A stretch of 64,000 nucleotides of DNA from Nitrobacter sp039808345 (GTDB lineage: Bacteria > Pseudomonadota > Alphaproteobacteria > Rhizobiales > Xanthobacteraceae): the NCBI RefSeq assembly GCF_047824785.1, contig NZ_CP181167.1:3658001-3722000 (forward strand), written 5' to 3'. A program made the translations under genes and the position numbers. A model generated the notes under the pieces. The model worked only from the letters and a program-made list of their open reading frames with translations. It had not been told where the DNA came from and did no database searches. Shown piece after piece: positions 8,832 through 17,519 of the stretch (positions within the stretch are counted from its first letter, which is position 1; each line of letters starts with the position of its first letter).

Positions 8832-9113
8832 ATGAAGACACGCAGACGATTTACGGCTGAGTTCAAGGCCAAGGTTGCGCTTGAGGCGATCCGTGGCGAG
8901 CGGACGATTTCGGAACTGGCGACAAAGCACCAGCTTCATCCGAACCAGATTACGCAGTGGAAACGGCAGGCCATCGAGAACCTGGCCAAGACGTTCGACG
9001 ACAAGGCTGCTGATGCGCAGGTCGGCCGGGAAGCCGAGGTGACCAAGCTGCACGCCAAGATTGGCCAGCTTGTCGTTGAGCGGGATTTTTTGGCCAAGGC
9101 CTTCGATCGCTGA
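8832..9113 (+). CDS. IS3-family transposase OrfA
   Basis: A 93-residue HTH protein (RRFTAEFKAKVALEAIRG at residues 5-22; ISELATKHQLHPNQITQWK as the HTH) with a C-terminal coiled coil. It is of full length for this IS subgroup and starts about 66 bp inside the left end. It is of a different subgroup from the OrfA at 3396-3770. Confidence 0.9.
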   Translation: MKTRRRFTAEFKAKVALEAIRGERTISELATKHQLHPNQITQWKRQAIENLAKTFDDKAADAQVGREAEVTKLHAKIGQLVVERDFLAKAFDR

Positions 9114-9130
9114 GCCTGGATCGGAGGAGA

Positions 9131-9506
9131 ATGATGATTGACCCCGATCACAACCGGCTCTCGATCCGCCGCCAGTGCGAACTGGTCTCGATCTCGCGGG
9201 CGTCGTTCTACCGACAGCCCGCCGGCGAGACGCCCGAGAACCTCGAACTGATGCGCACCATCGACGAGGCCTTCATGGAGACGCCCTGGTATGGCTCCCG
9301 GCAGATGGCCCGGCATCTGCGGCGTCAGGGCTGGTGCGTGGGTCGCAAGCGGGTCCGGCGGCTGATGCGCAAGATCGGTCTGTCGCCGATCTACCAGGTG
9401 CCGAGAACCAGCGAGCCGCATCCGCAGCATCGCATCTATCCCTACCTGCTGCGGCACCTGACGATCGAGCGGCCGGATCACGTTTGGTGTGCCGATGTGA
9501 CCTATA
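9131..9506 (+). pseudogene. IS3-family transposase OrfB, truncated
   Basis: N-terminal 125 or so codons of orfB: the HTH_21 region (SRASFYRQPAGE, WYGSRQMARHLRRQG, RLMRKIGLSPIY) and the beginning of the integrase core, ending at ADVTYT, which contains the first catalytic aspartate. From 9507 on the DNA matches istA of the IS21 copy at 32.8-35.3 kb. The remaining DDE residues are gone. Confidence 0.85.
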
Positions 9507-10311
9507 CACGCCGGCGTCGGGCTGGGAGAAGGGTCAGGTCGAGAACCAGGTCGGGCTGGTCCGGGAACGGTTCTTCACGCCACGGCTGCGGTTCAAAACC
9601 CTGGACGAGTTGAACGCGTGGCTTCTGGATAAGTGCATCGCCTACGCCAAGGCGCACCGACATCCAGAACTGGCCGAACAGACGGTCTGGGAGGTGTTCG
9701 AAGCCGAGCGGCCCAAGCTCGTTCCCTATGCTGGCCGGTTCGACGGATTCCACGCGGTGCCGGCATCGGTCTCGAAGACCTGCCTGGTGCGCTTCGACAA
9801 CAACAAATACTCGGTCGCTGCCAGCGCCGTCGGGCGCCCGGTCGAAGTTCAAGCCTATGCCGATCGCATCGTGATCCGTCAGGACGGGCGCATCGTTGCG
9901 GAGCATCCGCGATCGTTCGGACGCGGCGAGACGACCTACAATCCCTGGCACTACGTGCCGGTGCTCGCGCGCAAACCCGGGGCCTTACGTAACGGCGCAC
10001 CCTTCAAGGACTGGGTGTTGCCGGCCGCGATCGAACGGATCCGGCGCAGGCTCGCCAGCACCGACGACGGCAATCGACAGATGGTCGACATCCTCAATGC
10101 GGTGCTGACGGACGGTTTGTCGGCGGTCGAAGCCGCCTGCGCCGAGGCGATCGCTCATGGCGTTCATTCCGCTGACGTCGTTCTCAACATCCTGGCTCGC
10201 CAACGCGAACCCGCTGCACCGGCCAACATTATGACGCCGGCGGCACTGACGCTCCGCCATGCGCCGATCGCCGATTGCGCCCGTTACGACAACCTCCGGA
10301 GGACCATCTGA
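9507..10311 (+). pseudogene. istA: istA transposase, 3' part only
   Basis: C-terminal portion of the IS21 transposase IstA in the frame that ends at TGA 10309-10311. It retains the third catalytic residue (E in QVENQVGLV) and the IS21 C-terminal beta domain (LVRFDNNKYSVAASAVGRPVEV). An apparent ORF from 9175 through this region is only a chance fusion of the shifted orfB frame with istA. The N-terminal HTH and the two aspartates are missing. Confidence 0.85.
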
Positions 10312-11138
10312 TGGAACGAACCCAAATCTTCGACCTCATGGGTGAGCTCAAACTCTACGGAATGAGGGCTGCCTTCGACGAGATCATGGCGACGGCCGTC
10401 AAGCGCCAGCACGAACCTCAGCACATCGTCGGCGACCTGCTCAGCGCCGAGATCAACGAGAAGCAGGCGCGGTCGATCAAGTACCAGCTCACCATCGCCA
10501 AGCTGCCATTGGCCAAGGATCTCGATGACTTCCAGTTCGAAGGCACGCCGATCAATCAGACGCTCGTCAATGATCTCGCCGGCGGCGGCTTCATCGCCCA
10601 GCAGCGCAACGTCGTGCTCGTCGGCGGCACCGGCACAGGCAAAACCCACCTGGCCATCGCAATCGCCAGAAGCTGCATCCGATCCGGCGCCCGCGGTCGC
10701 TTCTACAACGTGGTCGACCTCGTCAATCGCCTCGAGATCGAGACCCGTAACGGACGTCAGGGCCGGCTTGCCGAACATCTGACCCGGATGGACTTCATCG
10801 TGCTCGACGAACTCGGATATCTGCCCTTTGCCCAATCCGGCGGCCAGTTGCTGTTCCATCTCGTCAGCCGGCTCTACGAGCGTGCTTCCGTCATCGTCAC
10901 CACCAATCTCGCCTTCGGCGAATGGCCCAGCGTGTTCGGCGACGCCAAGATGACCACCGCGCTGCTCGACCGGTTGACCCACCACTGCGACATCGTCGAA
11001 ACCGGTAACGACAGCTGGCGCTTCAAAAGCCGCGACGACGATCACGCCACCCGCGCTCGTCTCGTCTCCGCAATCCCGGCCAGCTCCGACGAGTCGAGCG
11101 CTACCCTCAAACCACGCCGCGCGAAGGGGTCAAAATTG
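9507..11138 (+). mobile_element. IS21-family element, copy 1 (left part deleted)
   Basis: This stretch is highly similar to the IS21 copy at 33602-35236, with scattered substitutions. It begins inside istA at the codons for TPASGWEKGQ, holds the rest of istA and istB, and ends at about 11138 where the ISL3 element is inserted. A 23-bp sequence to the right of the ISL3 element (12792-12814) is the exact reverse complement of the left end of the second copy (32792-32814), so it is probably the displaced right terminus of this copy. Confidence 0.8.
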
Positions 11139-11186
11139 GGCTCTGACTCACTTTTGGTGCAGTTTGGGGGATGTCTGGTGTTTTGA
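10311..11186 (+). CDS. istB: IstB helper ATPase, copy 1, altered C-terminus
   Basis: AAA+ helper ATPase of IS21 transposition, with Walker A GGTGTGKTHLA and Walker B FIVLDELGYLP. The ATG shares its A with the istA stop (TGATG), the usual istA-istB coupling. The last 16 or so codons (from about 11139) are read from the end of the ISL3 element inserted there, so the tail differs from the other copy (SDSLLVQFGG). The ATPase core is complete, but the partner IstA here is truncated. Confidence 0.88.
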   Translation: MERTQIFDLMGELKLYGMRAAFDEIMATAVKRQHEPQHIVGDLLSAEINEKQARSIKYQLTIAKLPLAKDLDDFQFEGTPINQTLVNDLAGGGFIAQQRNVVLVGGTGTGKTHLAIAIARSCIRSGARGRFYNVVDLVNRLEIETRNGRQGRLAEHLTRMDFIVLDELGYLPFAQSGGQLLFHLVSRLYERASVIVTTNLAFGEWPSVFGDAKMTTALLDRLTHHCDIVETGNDSWRFKSRDDDHATRARLVSAIPASSDESSATLKPRRAKGSKLGSDSLLVQFGGCLVF

Positions 11187-12792
11187 TTGGAAGAGAATCA
11201 GCGCCATGCAGCAAGCACTCCACCGCTCCAGTCTGGTGCCGCGTGGGTTTGTTGTAGAGAGTGCGTACTACGAGGGTGATAAGGCCATTGTTGTGGTCCG
11301 GGCGTCCGGAAGCATTGGTCTGTGCCCATCGTGCGGAACGGTTTCGCGACGTGTCCATAGCCGCTATCGACGCCGCGTGACCGATCTTCCACTCGCGGGG
11401 CGGATCGTACAGCTCCTGGTAATCGCCCGCCGCTTCCGCTGCGATGCCATCCTGTGCGGGCGCCATATCTTCACTGAGCGCTTCGCCGAGGGGGTGTTGG
11501 CTCCATCAGCGCGACGCACGGCGAGGCTGGACTCTATCGTTCATCACCTCGGTCTGGCGCTTGGTGGTCGACCAGCGGCAGGCTTCGCAAAACGGCTGAT
11601 GCTGCCGGTGAGCAAAGACACGCTCCTGCGCGTGGTCCGACGCCGTAGCCGTCCGCCGGCCGACCCGCTCAGGGTTATCGGCATCGATGATTGGGCCTGG
11701 CGGCGCAATCACCGGTACGCCAGCATCATCTGCAACCTGGAAAAGCACCGGATTGTCACCCTGCTGCCGGATCGGGAATCCGCAACCGCCCAGGCGTGGC
11801 TCGCTGCTCATCCCACGATCGCGATCGTCGCCCGTGACCGTGGTGGAGGATATGGCGAAGCCGCAGCAAAGGCTTTGCCGCACGCGGTACAGGTGGCAGA
11901 TCGTTGGCATCTGATGGAGAACGCCAGTCGAGCCTTCCTCGACGCCGTCCGCAAATCGATGCGACAGATCCGCACCGTCATTGGTGCGACCACGATCGAT
12001 CCCAAGCTGCTCACAGCCGCCGAGCGCCTCCAATATGAGGGCTATCTGCGCCGCGAGGAGATCGATGCGGCCATCCTGACTTTGTCGAAGAACGGCAAAT
12101 CGATCAAGCAGATGGTGCGCCTGACTGGCCATAGCAGGAAGCTGGTACGGCAGGTGATCCGCGGCGAGCGCAATGATGTCTTCCGGACTCGACAAAGTTC
12201 GTTGGACCTGCATTTGGCATGGCTCGACGATCAGTGGGCGTCCGGCTCTCGAAACGGAGCTGAACTTTGGCGCCGCCTGAAGGCGCGAGGCTTCCGAGGC
12301 TCGCTTCGCGTCATCAGCGAGTGGGCAGCCCGCAGACGACGGGCTGAAAGGGCCGACGCGCAAAGCCTTCAGCGGATTCCGTCAGCCAGAACGATCGCGC
12401 GCCTTATGACGATCGGGCGGGACTTGTTGACGAAAGCGGAAACCGTCACGATCGCAGCGATCGAGGCTGGCGTACCGACCTTGGTTGAGGCCCGCGACCT
12501 CATCGCCGAATTCCACGCGATGATCCGGCGCAAGGCTGAGGAAGGGCTCATTCCATGGATCGAGCGCGCCCGCATCAGTCTCGTCGCCTCGTTCGCGAGC
12601 GGCGTCGTCAGGGATGAAGCGGCGGTTCGGGCGGCAATCACTTCGCCCTGGTCCAACGGACAGACCGAAGGCCAAATCACACGCCTCAAGCTCGTCAGAC
12701 GTCAGATGTATGGCCGCGGCAACATCGATCTCCTTCAGGCCAGACTAATCGGCGCAGAATAATTCGAGCTGCACCAAAGCTGCGACAGAGCC
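11139..12792 (+). mobile_element. ISL3-family element, complete
   Basis: About 1.65 kb with clear inverted terminal repeats: left GGCTCTGACTCACTTTTGGT from 11139 against the complement of the right end (ending 12792), GGCTCTGTCGCAGCTTTGGT. The 8-bp flanks (caaaattg and aatattgc) are similar but not identical, so there is no exact target duplication. It sits in the right end of IS21 copy 1. Confidence 0.85.
11206..12762 (+). CDS. ISL3-family transposase
   Basis: A 518-residue transposase starting MQQALHRSS; an in-frame earlier ATG-like start at 11164 lies in the terminal repeat and is less likely. The N-terminal zinc finger is CPSCGTVSRRVHSRYRR followed by a second Cys-His group (CDAILCGRHIF). 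The DDE core shows the family motif GIDDWAWRR, the DRGGGY block and the QVADRWHLMEN segment, and the C-terminal catalytic E region SNGQTEGQITRLKLVRRQMYGR. Length and motifs are complete, so it is likely functional. Confidence 0.92.
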   Translation: MQQALHRSSLVPRGFVVESAYYEGDKAIVVVRASGSIGLCPSCGTVSRRVHSRYRRRVTDLPLAGRIVQLLVIARRFRCDAILCGRHIFTERFAEGVLAPSARRTARLDSIVHHLGLALGGRPAAGFAKRLMLPVSKDTLLRVVRRRSRPPADPLRVIGIDDWAWRRNHRYASIICNLEKHRIVTLLPDRESATAQAWLAAHPTIAIVARDRGGGYGEAAAKALPHAVQVADRWHLMENASRAFLDAVRKSMRQIRTVIGATTIDPKLLTAAERLQYEGYLRREEIDAAILTLSKNGKSIKQMVRLTGHSRKLVRQVIRGERNDVFRTRQSSLDLHLAWLDDQWASGSRNGAELWRRLKARGFRGSLRVISEWAARRRRAERADAQSLQRIPSARTIARLMTIGRDLLTKAETVTIAAIEAGVPTLVEARDLIAEFHAMIRRKAEEGLIPWIERARISLVASFASGVVRDEAAVRAAITSPWSNGQTEGQITRLKLVRRQMYGRGNIDLLQARLIGAE

Positions 12793-12814
12793 AATATTGC
12801 AGGCCGAATGACAC

Positions 12815-13180
12815 TGGCGCATCGAACGCGATTATCAGGAACTCAAGCAGGAGGTCGGGCTCGGCCACTTCGAGGGACGCGGCTGGCGCGGCTTTCATCA
12901 TCATGCAACGATGTGCATCGCGGCCTACGGATTTTTGATCTCCGAGCGGGAGATGATTCCCCCCTCAGGCGCTCGGCGCGCCCGGCCGATTCCGTTCACT
13001 CACCTTCCCACGGATTACAGACCCCGCGGATCTGCCATTGCGGACCCAACGTCATGTTCCAAATTCGATCGCGACGATGCGACGGCGGCTCGAACAAGGG
13101 CTCGTTCGAACATTGTTGAGATGTCCTTGTTGCGCAATCAGGTTCGCCCACTCCACAAACCATCGCTTGTGACGCAGTAA
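12815..13180 (+). pseudogene. IS701-family transposase, C-terminal remnant
   Basis: A 3' fragment of an IS701-type transposase. The frame reads WRIERDYQELKQEVGLGHF, GWRGFHHHATMCIAAYGFL and, in the continuing frame, PPSGARRARPIPF, all characteristic of the C-terminal end of this family. It begins immediately after the presumed right terminus of IS21 copy 1 (12814/12815), so the IS21 element seems to have landed in it. No start, no N-terminal two thirds. Confidence 0.7.
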
Positions 13181-13325
13181 GACTAGGCGCATGTCGTGCA
13201 GAACACTCCAGTCTGTATTTTTGCGTTGATCGCGTTTACCGCTTCGCGTTTCTCTTCGAACATATGCCATCGCTTAGACGTCTGTCGCACCCTTATCGTG
13301 CGGTTCAACAGCGCCTTGACAGGCG

Positions 13326-13975
13326 CTGCAGGCGACCCTGGGCTATTCCAGCAAGTCGCCGGCGATCACCGCCGCCATCGGCGCGACCGCTGACAACCTG
13401 CTCGGACCTGCTGGCTCGCCGACCGACGCGACCGTTGCCGGCGCTGCCGCTAGCGGTAAGGACAGCAACGCCATCACCGGCGCGACTGCGTTGTCCGATG
13501 CCGCGCTGAGCGACTCCATCGCAACCGACTTTGCCGCGACGATACGATCACGGTTAACGGTCAGACGCTGACTTTCGTGGTCTCCGGTGCTTCTGGGGCG
13601 AACCAGATCGATGTCACCAATACCGTCACCGCCTTGCTCAGCAAGATCGACACTTTGTCGGGCGGTTCGGGTTCTGCTGTCGCCGCCAGCGCGGTGACCC
13701 TGCATACCGGCACGGCATCGAATCTCACCATCACGAGCTCGAACGCAGCAGCGTTCAATTCGTTGGGCTTCACCGGCGGTGGCGTCACCCAAGCCCGCAC
13801 CCCCGGCACACCGGCCGTGCTCGGTGCAAGACGTGACGATCGCCGCGACCGACGGTGGCACCGCGACCAGCATCACCTTCGGCATCGGCAGCGGCCAGGT
13901 TTCAGCCCTCGATTCCGGCACACTGCGCTCGCAGGCTTCGACGAGAAGAACCGCTCCAGTAGCCGGGAATGATCG
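13326..13975 (+). pseudogene. flagellin gene remnant, frameshifted
   Basis: Internal fragment of a Bradyrhizobium-type flagellin. One frame reads LQATLGYSSKSPAITAAIGA and NAITGATALSDAALSDSIATD from 13326; near 13535 the reading shifts to DTITVNGQTLTFVVSGASG, NQIDVTNTVTALLSKIDTLSG and SNLTITSSNAAAFNSLGFTGG, and near 13825 it shifts again. Those blocks are typical of the variable central region of the large flagellins in this group. The conserved N- and C-terminal D0/D1 parts are not present. It is a decayed piece flanked by the IS701 remnant and the copper genes, not an expressed gene. Confidence 0.75.
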
Positions 13976-14224
13976 TCTAGCTAATTTTCAGCATTCAAGA
14001 GCGGCTTAGCAAAGCAAGACGGCACCTGTTTCAGCGGTTCCGTTAAGGCGCCTTCTGTGGCGATAAATCCCTGCGAAGGCCCATTGGACAGGGCGGGTGG
14101 GAAGCGTTACGGAACGAGCTTTTCCAATGCGTCGTCGGTTTTGTCCGCGCACCTGCGATGCATGCTGATCATTTGCTGCGCGTACACGCTCGTCCATTGA
14201 ATCGAGTGCTAGTTTCCGAGTATG

Positions 14225-16627
14225 TCAGACCCGCGCCGTCCGCAGCCGCAGGGCATTACCCACGACACTGACGGAAGAAAGAGCCATCGCCGCAGCCGCC
14301 ACAATCGGCGAGAGCAGGAGACCGAAGGTCGGATAGAGCACGCCAGCCGCGATCGGAATGCCCGCGGCGTTGTAAGCGAAGGCGAAGAACAGGTTCTGCC
14401 TGATGTTGCTCATGGTCGCGCGCGATAACCGCCGCGCCCGAACGATGCCGGTGAGGTCACCTTTTAGCAGCGTGACGCCGGCACTTTCCATTGCGACGTC
14501 GGTCCCAGTACCCATCGCAATCCCGACCTCGGCCGTCGCCAGCGCCGGCGCATCGTTCACCCCATCACCCGCCATCGCTACGATCCGGCCCTGCTTCTGG
14601 AGCCTCGCGACAACCGCGCTCTTCTGATCGGGCAAAACTTCGGCTTCCACGTCGGCAATGCCTAGTTGCCGCGCCACCGCCTGGGCGGTGGTGCGGTTGT
14701 CACCGGTGAGCATGATCACCTTCACGCCGTCGGCAGACAGCTTGCGCAGCGCCTCCGCCGTGGAGCTCTTGACGGGATCGGCAATTGCCATGATGCCCGC
14801 GAGCTGGCGGTTCACCGCCATGTTGATGACGGTGGCGCCTTCCCCGCGTTGACGTTCCGCCTCGGCTTCCATGGCGGAGGTGTCAATTCCCTGAGAGCGC
14901 AAGAAGCCGGCATTCCCGACCAGCACTCTCTTGCCCTCGACCGTCCCGAGTGCACCTTTACCCACGGGCGAGTCGAAGTCCTGGACGTCGGCGGTCTGGA
15001 TGCCCCGATCCTTGGACTCGTTCACGATCGCGTCGGCGAGCGGATGTTCGCTAGCGCGTTCGACGCTGGCGGCAAGCCGCAGCACCTCGGCCTCGGTGTA
15101 ATCCTGGGCGGCTTTCACGGCGATGACCTTGGGTCTGCCCTCGGTCAACGTGCCCGTTTTGTCGATGACGAGGGTATCGATGCGCTCCATGCGTTCGAGC
15201 GCTTCGGCGTTCTTGATCAGAACGCCGGCGTGGGCCCCACGTCCCACGCCGACCATGATCGACATGGGGGTGGCCAGACCGAGCGCGCAGGGGCAGGCGA
15301 TGATGAGGACGCTGACGGCGGCGACGAGACCGAATGCGAAGCGTGGCTCAGGACCAAAGGCCGCCCAGACAGCAAAGGCCGCGACCGCGACCACGATGAC
15401 CGCCGGCACGAACCAGCCTGCGACCTGGTCGGCGAGACGCTGGATGGGCGCGCGGGAGCGTTGCGCCTGCGCGACCATCTGCACGATCTGAGACAGCATA
15501 GTGTCGGCGCCGACCTTTTCGGCGCGCATGAGGAAGCCACCGGAACGGTTAAGCGTACCGGCAATGACATTCCCGCCGACCTCCTTGCTGACCGGCATAG
15601 ATTCGCCCGTCACCATGGATTCATCGAGCGACGAGCGCCCCTCGGTGATTTCGCCATCAACCGGCACCTTTTCGCCTGGCCGAACGCGAAGCCGATCACC
15701 GACCTGCAGGGCTGCGATCTCTACCTCTTCGTCAGTCCCGTCGGCCCGGATCCGACGGGCCGTCTTGGGCGCGAGGTCTAGCAGCGCTTTGATCGCGCCC
15801 GAGGTCGCCTCTCGCGCCCTGAGTTCGAGGACTTGGCCAAGGAGGACCAGTACGGTGATCACCGCGGCCGCCTCAAAGTAAACGGCAACGGCGCCGTCAT
15901 GAGCCCTGAAAGTGGCCGGGAAGACACCGGGCGCGACGGTGGCGACGATGCTGTAGACCCAGGCGACACCGGTGCCCATGGCGATCAGCGTAAACATGTT
16001 GAGGTTGCGGGTCATCAACGACTGCCAGCCGCGCACGAAGAATGGCCAGCCTGCCCAAATCACCACAGGCGTCGCCAGAACCAACTGAACCCAGTTCGAC
16101 AGAGTTTGGTCGATCCATTCGTGGCCACCCACGAGATGACCGCCCATCTCGAGGATCACAACGGGCACTGAGAGCACGAGACCGACCCAGAAGCGGCGGG
16201 TCATGTCGATCAGTTCCGGATTGGGGCCGGTCTCCGCGGTCGCAAGCTCGGGTTCGAGCCCCATGCCGCAGATGGGGCAATTGCCAGGTCCGACCTGTCG
16301 GATCTGAGGGTGCATCGGACATGTATAGATGGTGCCTTCCGGCACGTGTGCGGGCGGTTGTTGCTGCGCGTTTCCGTTGATGTACTTGGCCGGATCAGCT
16401 TCGAATTTCGTGCGGCAGCGTTCCGAACAGAAATAGTAAGTTTGTCCGCTGTGCTCGAGCTTGTAGCGAGCCGTCGCTGGTTCGACCTTCATGCCGCAGA
16501 CCGGATCAACCGCGCTCGCTGCGGCATGATGATGATGAGTATGCCCGGCATCGTCGTCCCCGGCCGAATGCGAATGCCCGCAGCAGCTTCCACGAGCCTC
16601 TTCGGATTTGTTGTGCTGCTCGTCCAT
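14225..16627 (-). CDS. copA: copper-exporting P1B-type ATPase with YHS and metal-binding N-terminus
   Basis: An 800-residue copper/silver P-type ATPase that exports Cu(I) from the cytoplasm. The N-terminus is His-rich (HTHHHHAAA), followed by a YHS domain (VDPVCGMKVEP, residues 40-85) and a heavy-metal-binding motif (YTCPMHPQIRQVGPGNCPIC, 101-120). The membrane core has the metal-site CPC in IACPCALGL (445-447), phosphorylation site D489 in DKTGTLTEG, HP at 528-529 and TGES at 340-343. Length and architecture are those of CopA/SilP-like exporters that lack a classic HMA domain. It is transcribed away from csoR, from which it is separated by 54 bp that contain a CsoR-type palindrome, so it should be induced by copper. 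Confidence 0.93.
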   Translation of the reverse strand: MDEQHNKSEEARGSCCGHSHSAGDDDAGHTHHHHAAASAVDPVCGMKVEPATARYKLEHSGQTYYFCSERCRTKFEADPAKYINGNAQQQPPAHVPEGTIYTCPMHPQIRQVGPGNCPICGMGLEPELATAETGPNPELIDMTRRFWVGLVLSVPVVILEMGGHLVGGHEWIDQTLSNWVQLVLATPVVIWAGWPFFVRGWQSLMTRNLNMFTLIAMGTGVAWVYSIVATVAPGVFPATFRAHDGAVAVYFEAAAVITVLVLLGQVLELRAREATSGAIKALLDLAPKTARRIRADGTDEEVEIAALQVGDRLRVRPGEKVPVDGEITEGRSSLDESMVTGESMPVSKEVGGNVIAGTLNRSGGFLMRAEKVGADTMLSQIVQMVAQAQRSRAPIQRLADQVAGWFVPAVIVVAVAAFAVWAAFGPEPRFAFGLVAAVSVLIIACPCALGLATPMSIMVGVGRGAHAGVLIKNAEALERMERIDTLVIDKTGTLTEGRPKVIAVKAAQDYTEAEVLRLAASVERASEHPLADAIVNESKDRGIQTADVQDFDSPVGKGALGTVEGKRVLVGNAGFLRSQGIDTSAMEAEAERQRGEGATVINMAVNRQLAGIMAIADPVKSSTAEALRKLSADGVKVIMLTGDNRTTAQAVARQLGIADVEAEVLPDQKSAVVARLQKQGRIVAMAGDGVNDAPALATAEVGIAMGTGTDVAMESAGVTLLKGDLTGIVRARRLSRATMSNIRQNLFFAFAYNAAGIPIAAGVLYPTFGLLLSPIVAAAAMALSSVSVVGNALRLRTARV

Positions 16628-16654
16628 TGCGACTCCATATCATCTCTTGCGGAA

Positions 16655-16673
16655 TGTACCCTATGGGGGTATA
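16655..16673. promoter_or_regulatory. CsoR-type operator between copA and csoR
   Basis: The intergenic region holds the palindrome TACCC-tatgg-GGGTA (16657-16671, read as TGTACCCTATGGGGGTATA). GC-rich inverted repeats of this TACCC...GGGTA form are the known operator type for CsoR/RcnR-family repressors. Its place between the divergent copA and csoR starts suggests that CsoR controls both. Seen directly: the symmetry and position; inferred: binding. Confidence 0.7.
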
Positions 16674-16681
16674 TACGAGCC

Positions 16682-16957
16682 ATGAGGAACGACATCAAGG
16701 CTTCGTGCCAGAAACGCTTGAACCGCATCGAAGGCCAAGTTCGCGGGCTGGCGAAAATGGTCGATGAGGACCGGTACTGCATCGATATCGTCACGCAGAT
16801 CTCAGCGGTCCGTTCTGCCCTCCGGCAGGTGGAAGAACAGATCCTTAAAGATCACGTGGCCCACTGCGTGGAACACGCCATCAACAGCGGCGATAAGGCC
16901 GATCAGCGCCGCAAGATCGCGGAACTGATGGACGTAGTGGGGCGGGTGGATAGGTAG
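16682..16957 (+). CDS. csoR: CsoR-family copper-sensing repressor
   Basis: A 91-residue all-helical metal-sensing repressor. The copper ligands of CsoR are present with exact spacing: C33, H58 and C62 (DRYCIDI; KDHVAHC). The RcnR group has His at the last position, so a copper sensor is the better call. The N-terminal block (KRLNRIEGQVRGLAKM) is the family signature. The start at 16682 gives the normal length and lies 9 bp beyond the operator; longer in-frame extensions run into copA. Apo-CsoR would repress the divergent copA; Cu(I) releases it. Confidence 0.9.
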   Translation: MRNDIKASCQKRLNRIEGQVRGLAKMVDEDRYCIDIVTQISAVRSALRQVEEQILKDHVAHCVEHAINSGDKADQRRKIAELMDVVGRVDR

Positions 16958-17054
16958 CGATGGCGGTGGTCACAAATACCTGAGCAGGATCAGACTGCGG
17001 TCCTCGCCGAAATATGCTATTCAAGTTAGGTCGGCTTGAAAGGTAAGTAGCCAA

Positions 17055-17423
17055 ATGCGGCTCGTCCGCACCATCCTTGCACTCGCGGTCGCCATTTCGC
17101 TGGCGATGTTGCCGCTCGGCGCATCGGTCGCCGTCGGTCACGCAATGCCGTCGAACAACATGCAGAACGCCATGCACATGGCAGATCACGGCGACATGTC
17201 GATGGACGATTGCTGTCCGGACAACATGCAGGGAACGATGTCGCACAAGGACGGCAAGTGCGGGATGGGTTTCTGTTGCATTGGCGGAGCCTTCGCGATC
17301 GGCGACGTTCGTCCCGGTGCACTCGCGCTCTTCGCTGTCGCCGCGGCAGAGATCGCCATTCCCGCCGATCAGGTCCTGTCCTCCTGCGGCGGCAGTCCTC
17401 CCTTCCGACCTCCTCGAAGCTGA
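17055..17423 (+). CDS. secreted Met/His/Cys-rich protein of the copper locus
   Basis: A 122-residue protein with a signal peptide (RTILALAVAISLAMLPLGA, cleavage near residues 28-30) and a middle rich in Met, His, Asp and Cys (NAMHMADHGDMSMDDCCPD, GKCGMGFCC), as in periplasmic copper-binding peptides. It lies between csoR and the efflux genes on the same strand, so a periplasmic metal-binding or buffering role is likely, but no named family was recognised. A second hydrophobic stretch follows the Cys cluster (LALFAVAAAEIAI). Confidence 0.7.
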   Translation: MRLVRTILALAVAISLAMLPLGASVAVGHAMPSNNMQNAMHMADHGDMSMDDCCPDNMQGTMSHKDGKCGMGFCCIGGAFAIGDVRPGALALFAVAAAEIAIPADQVLSSCGGSPPFRPPRS

Positions 17424-17519
17424 TCTCGCAAAATTCGCGCGCGCACGCTTGCTGCGCAGACGACTGACGTGCGCGCTTTGGAAGCGCCACGGCGAGAGAT
17501 CAATAATGAGGGCAAAACC

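Larger units (their letters stand above)
8766..9506 (+). mobile_element. IS3-family element, right part lost
   Basis: Left end of an IS3-type element, beginning TGAGGTGGTGCCGGTTTC at about 8766, with orfA and the first part of orfB. It stops abruptly at 9506/9507, where the sequence continues as the inside of an IS21 istA gene. The right end is missing, so it cannot transpose alone. Confidence 0.75.

Noticed and set aside
9175..10311. A 378-codon ORF that looks like a novel long protein
   Set aside because: It is a chance fusion of the shifted IS3 orfB frame with the 3' half of istA at a recombination point.
14666..15781. A 371-codon open frame on the plus strand inside the copper ATPase region
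   Set aside because: It lies wholly antisense to copA, whose motifs are complete; composition (runs of His/Asp/Gly/Arg) is typical of the complement of GC-rich coding DNA.
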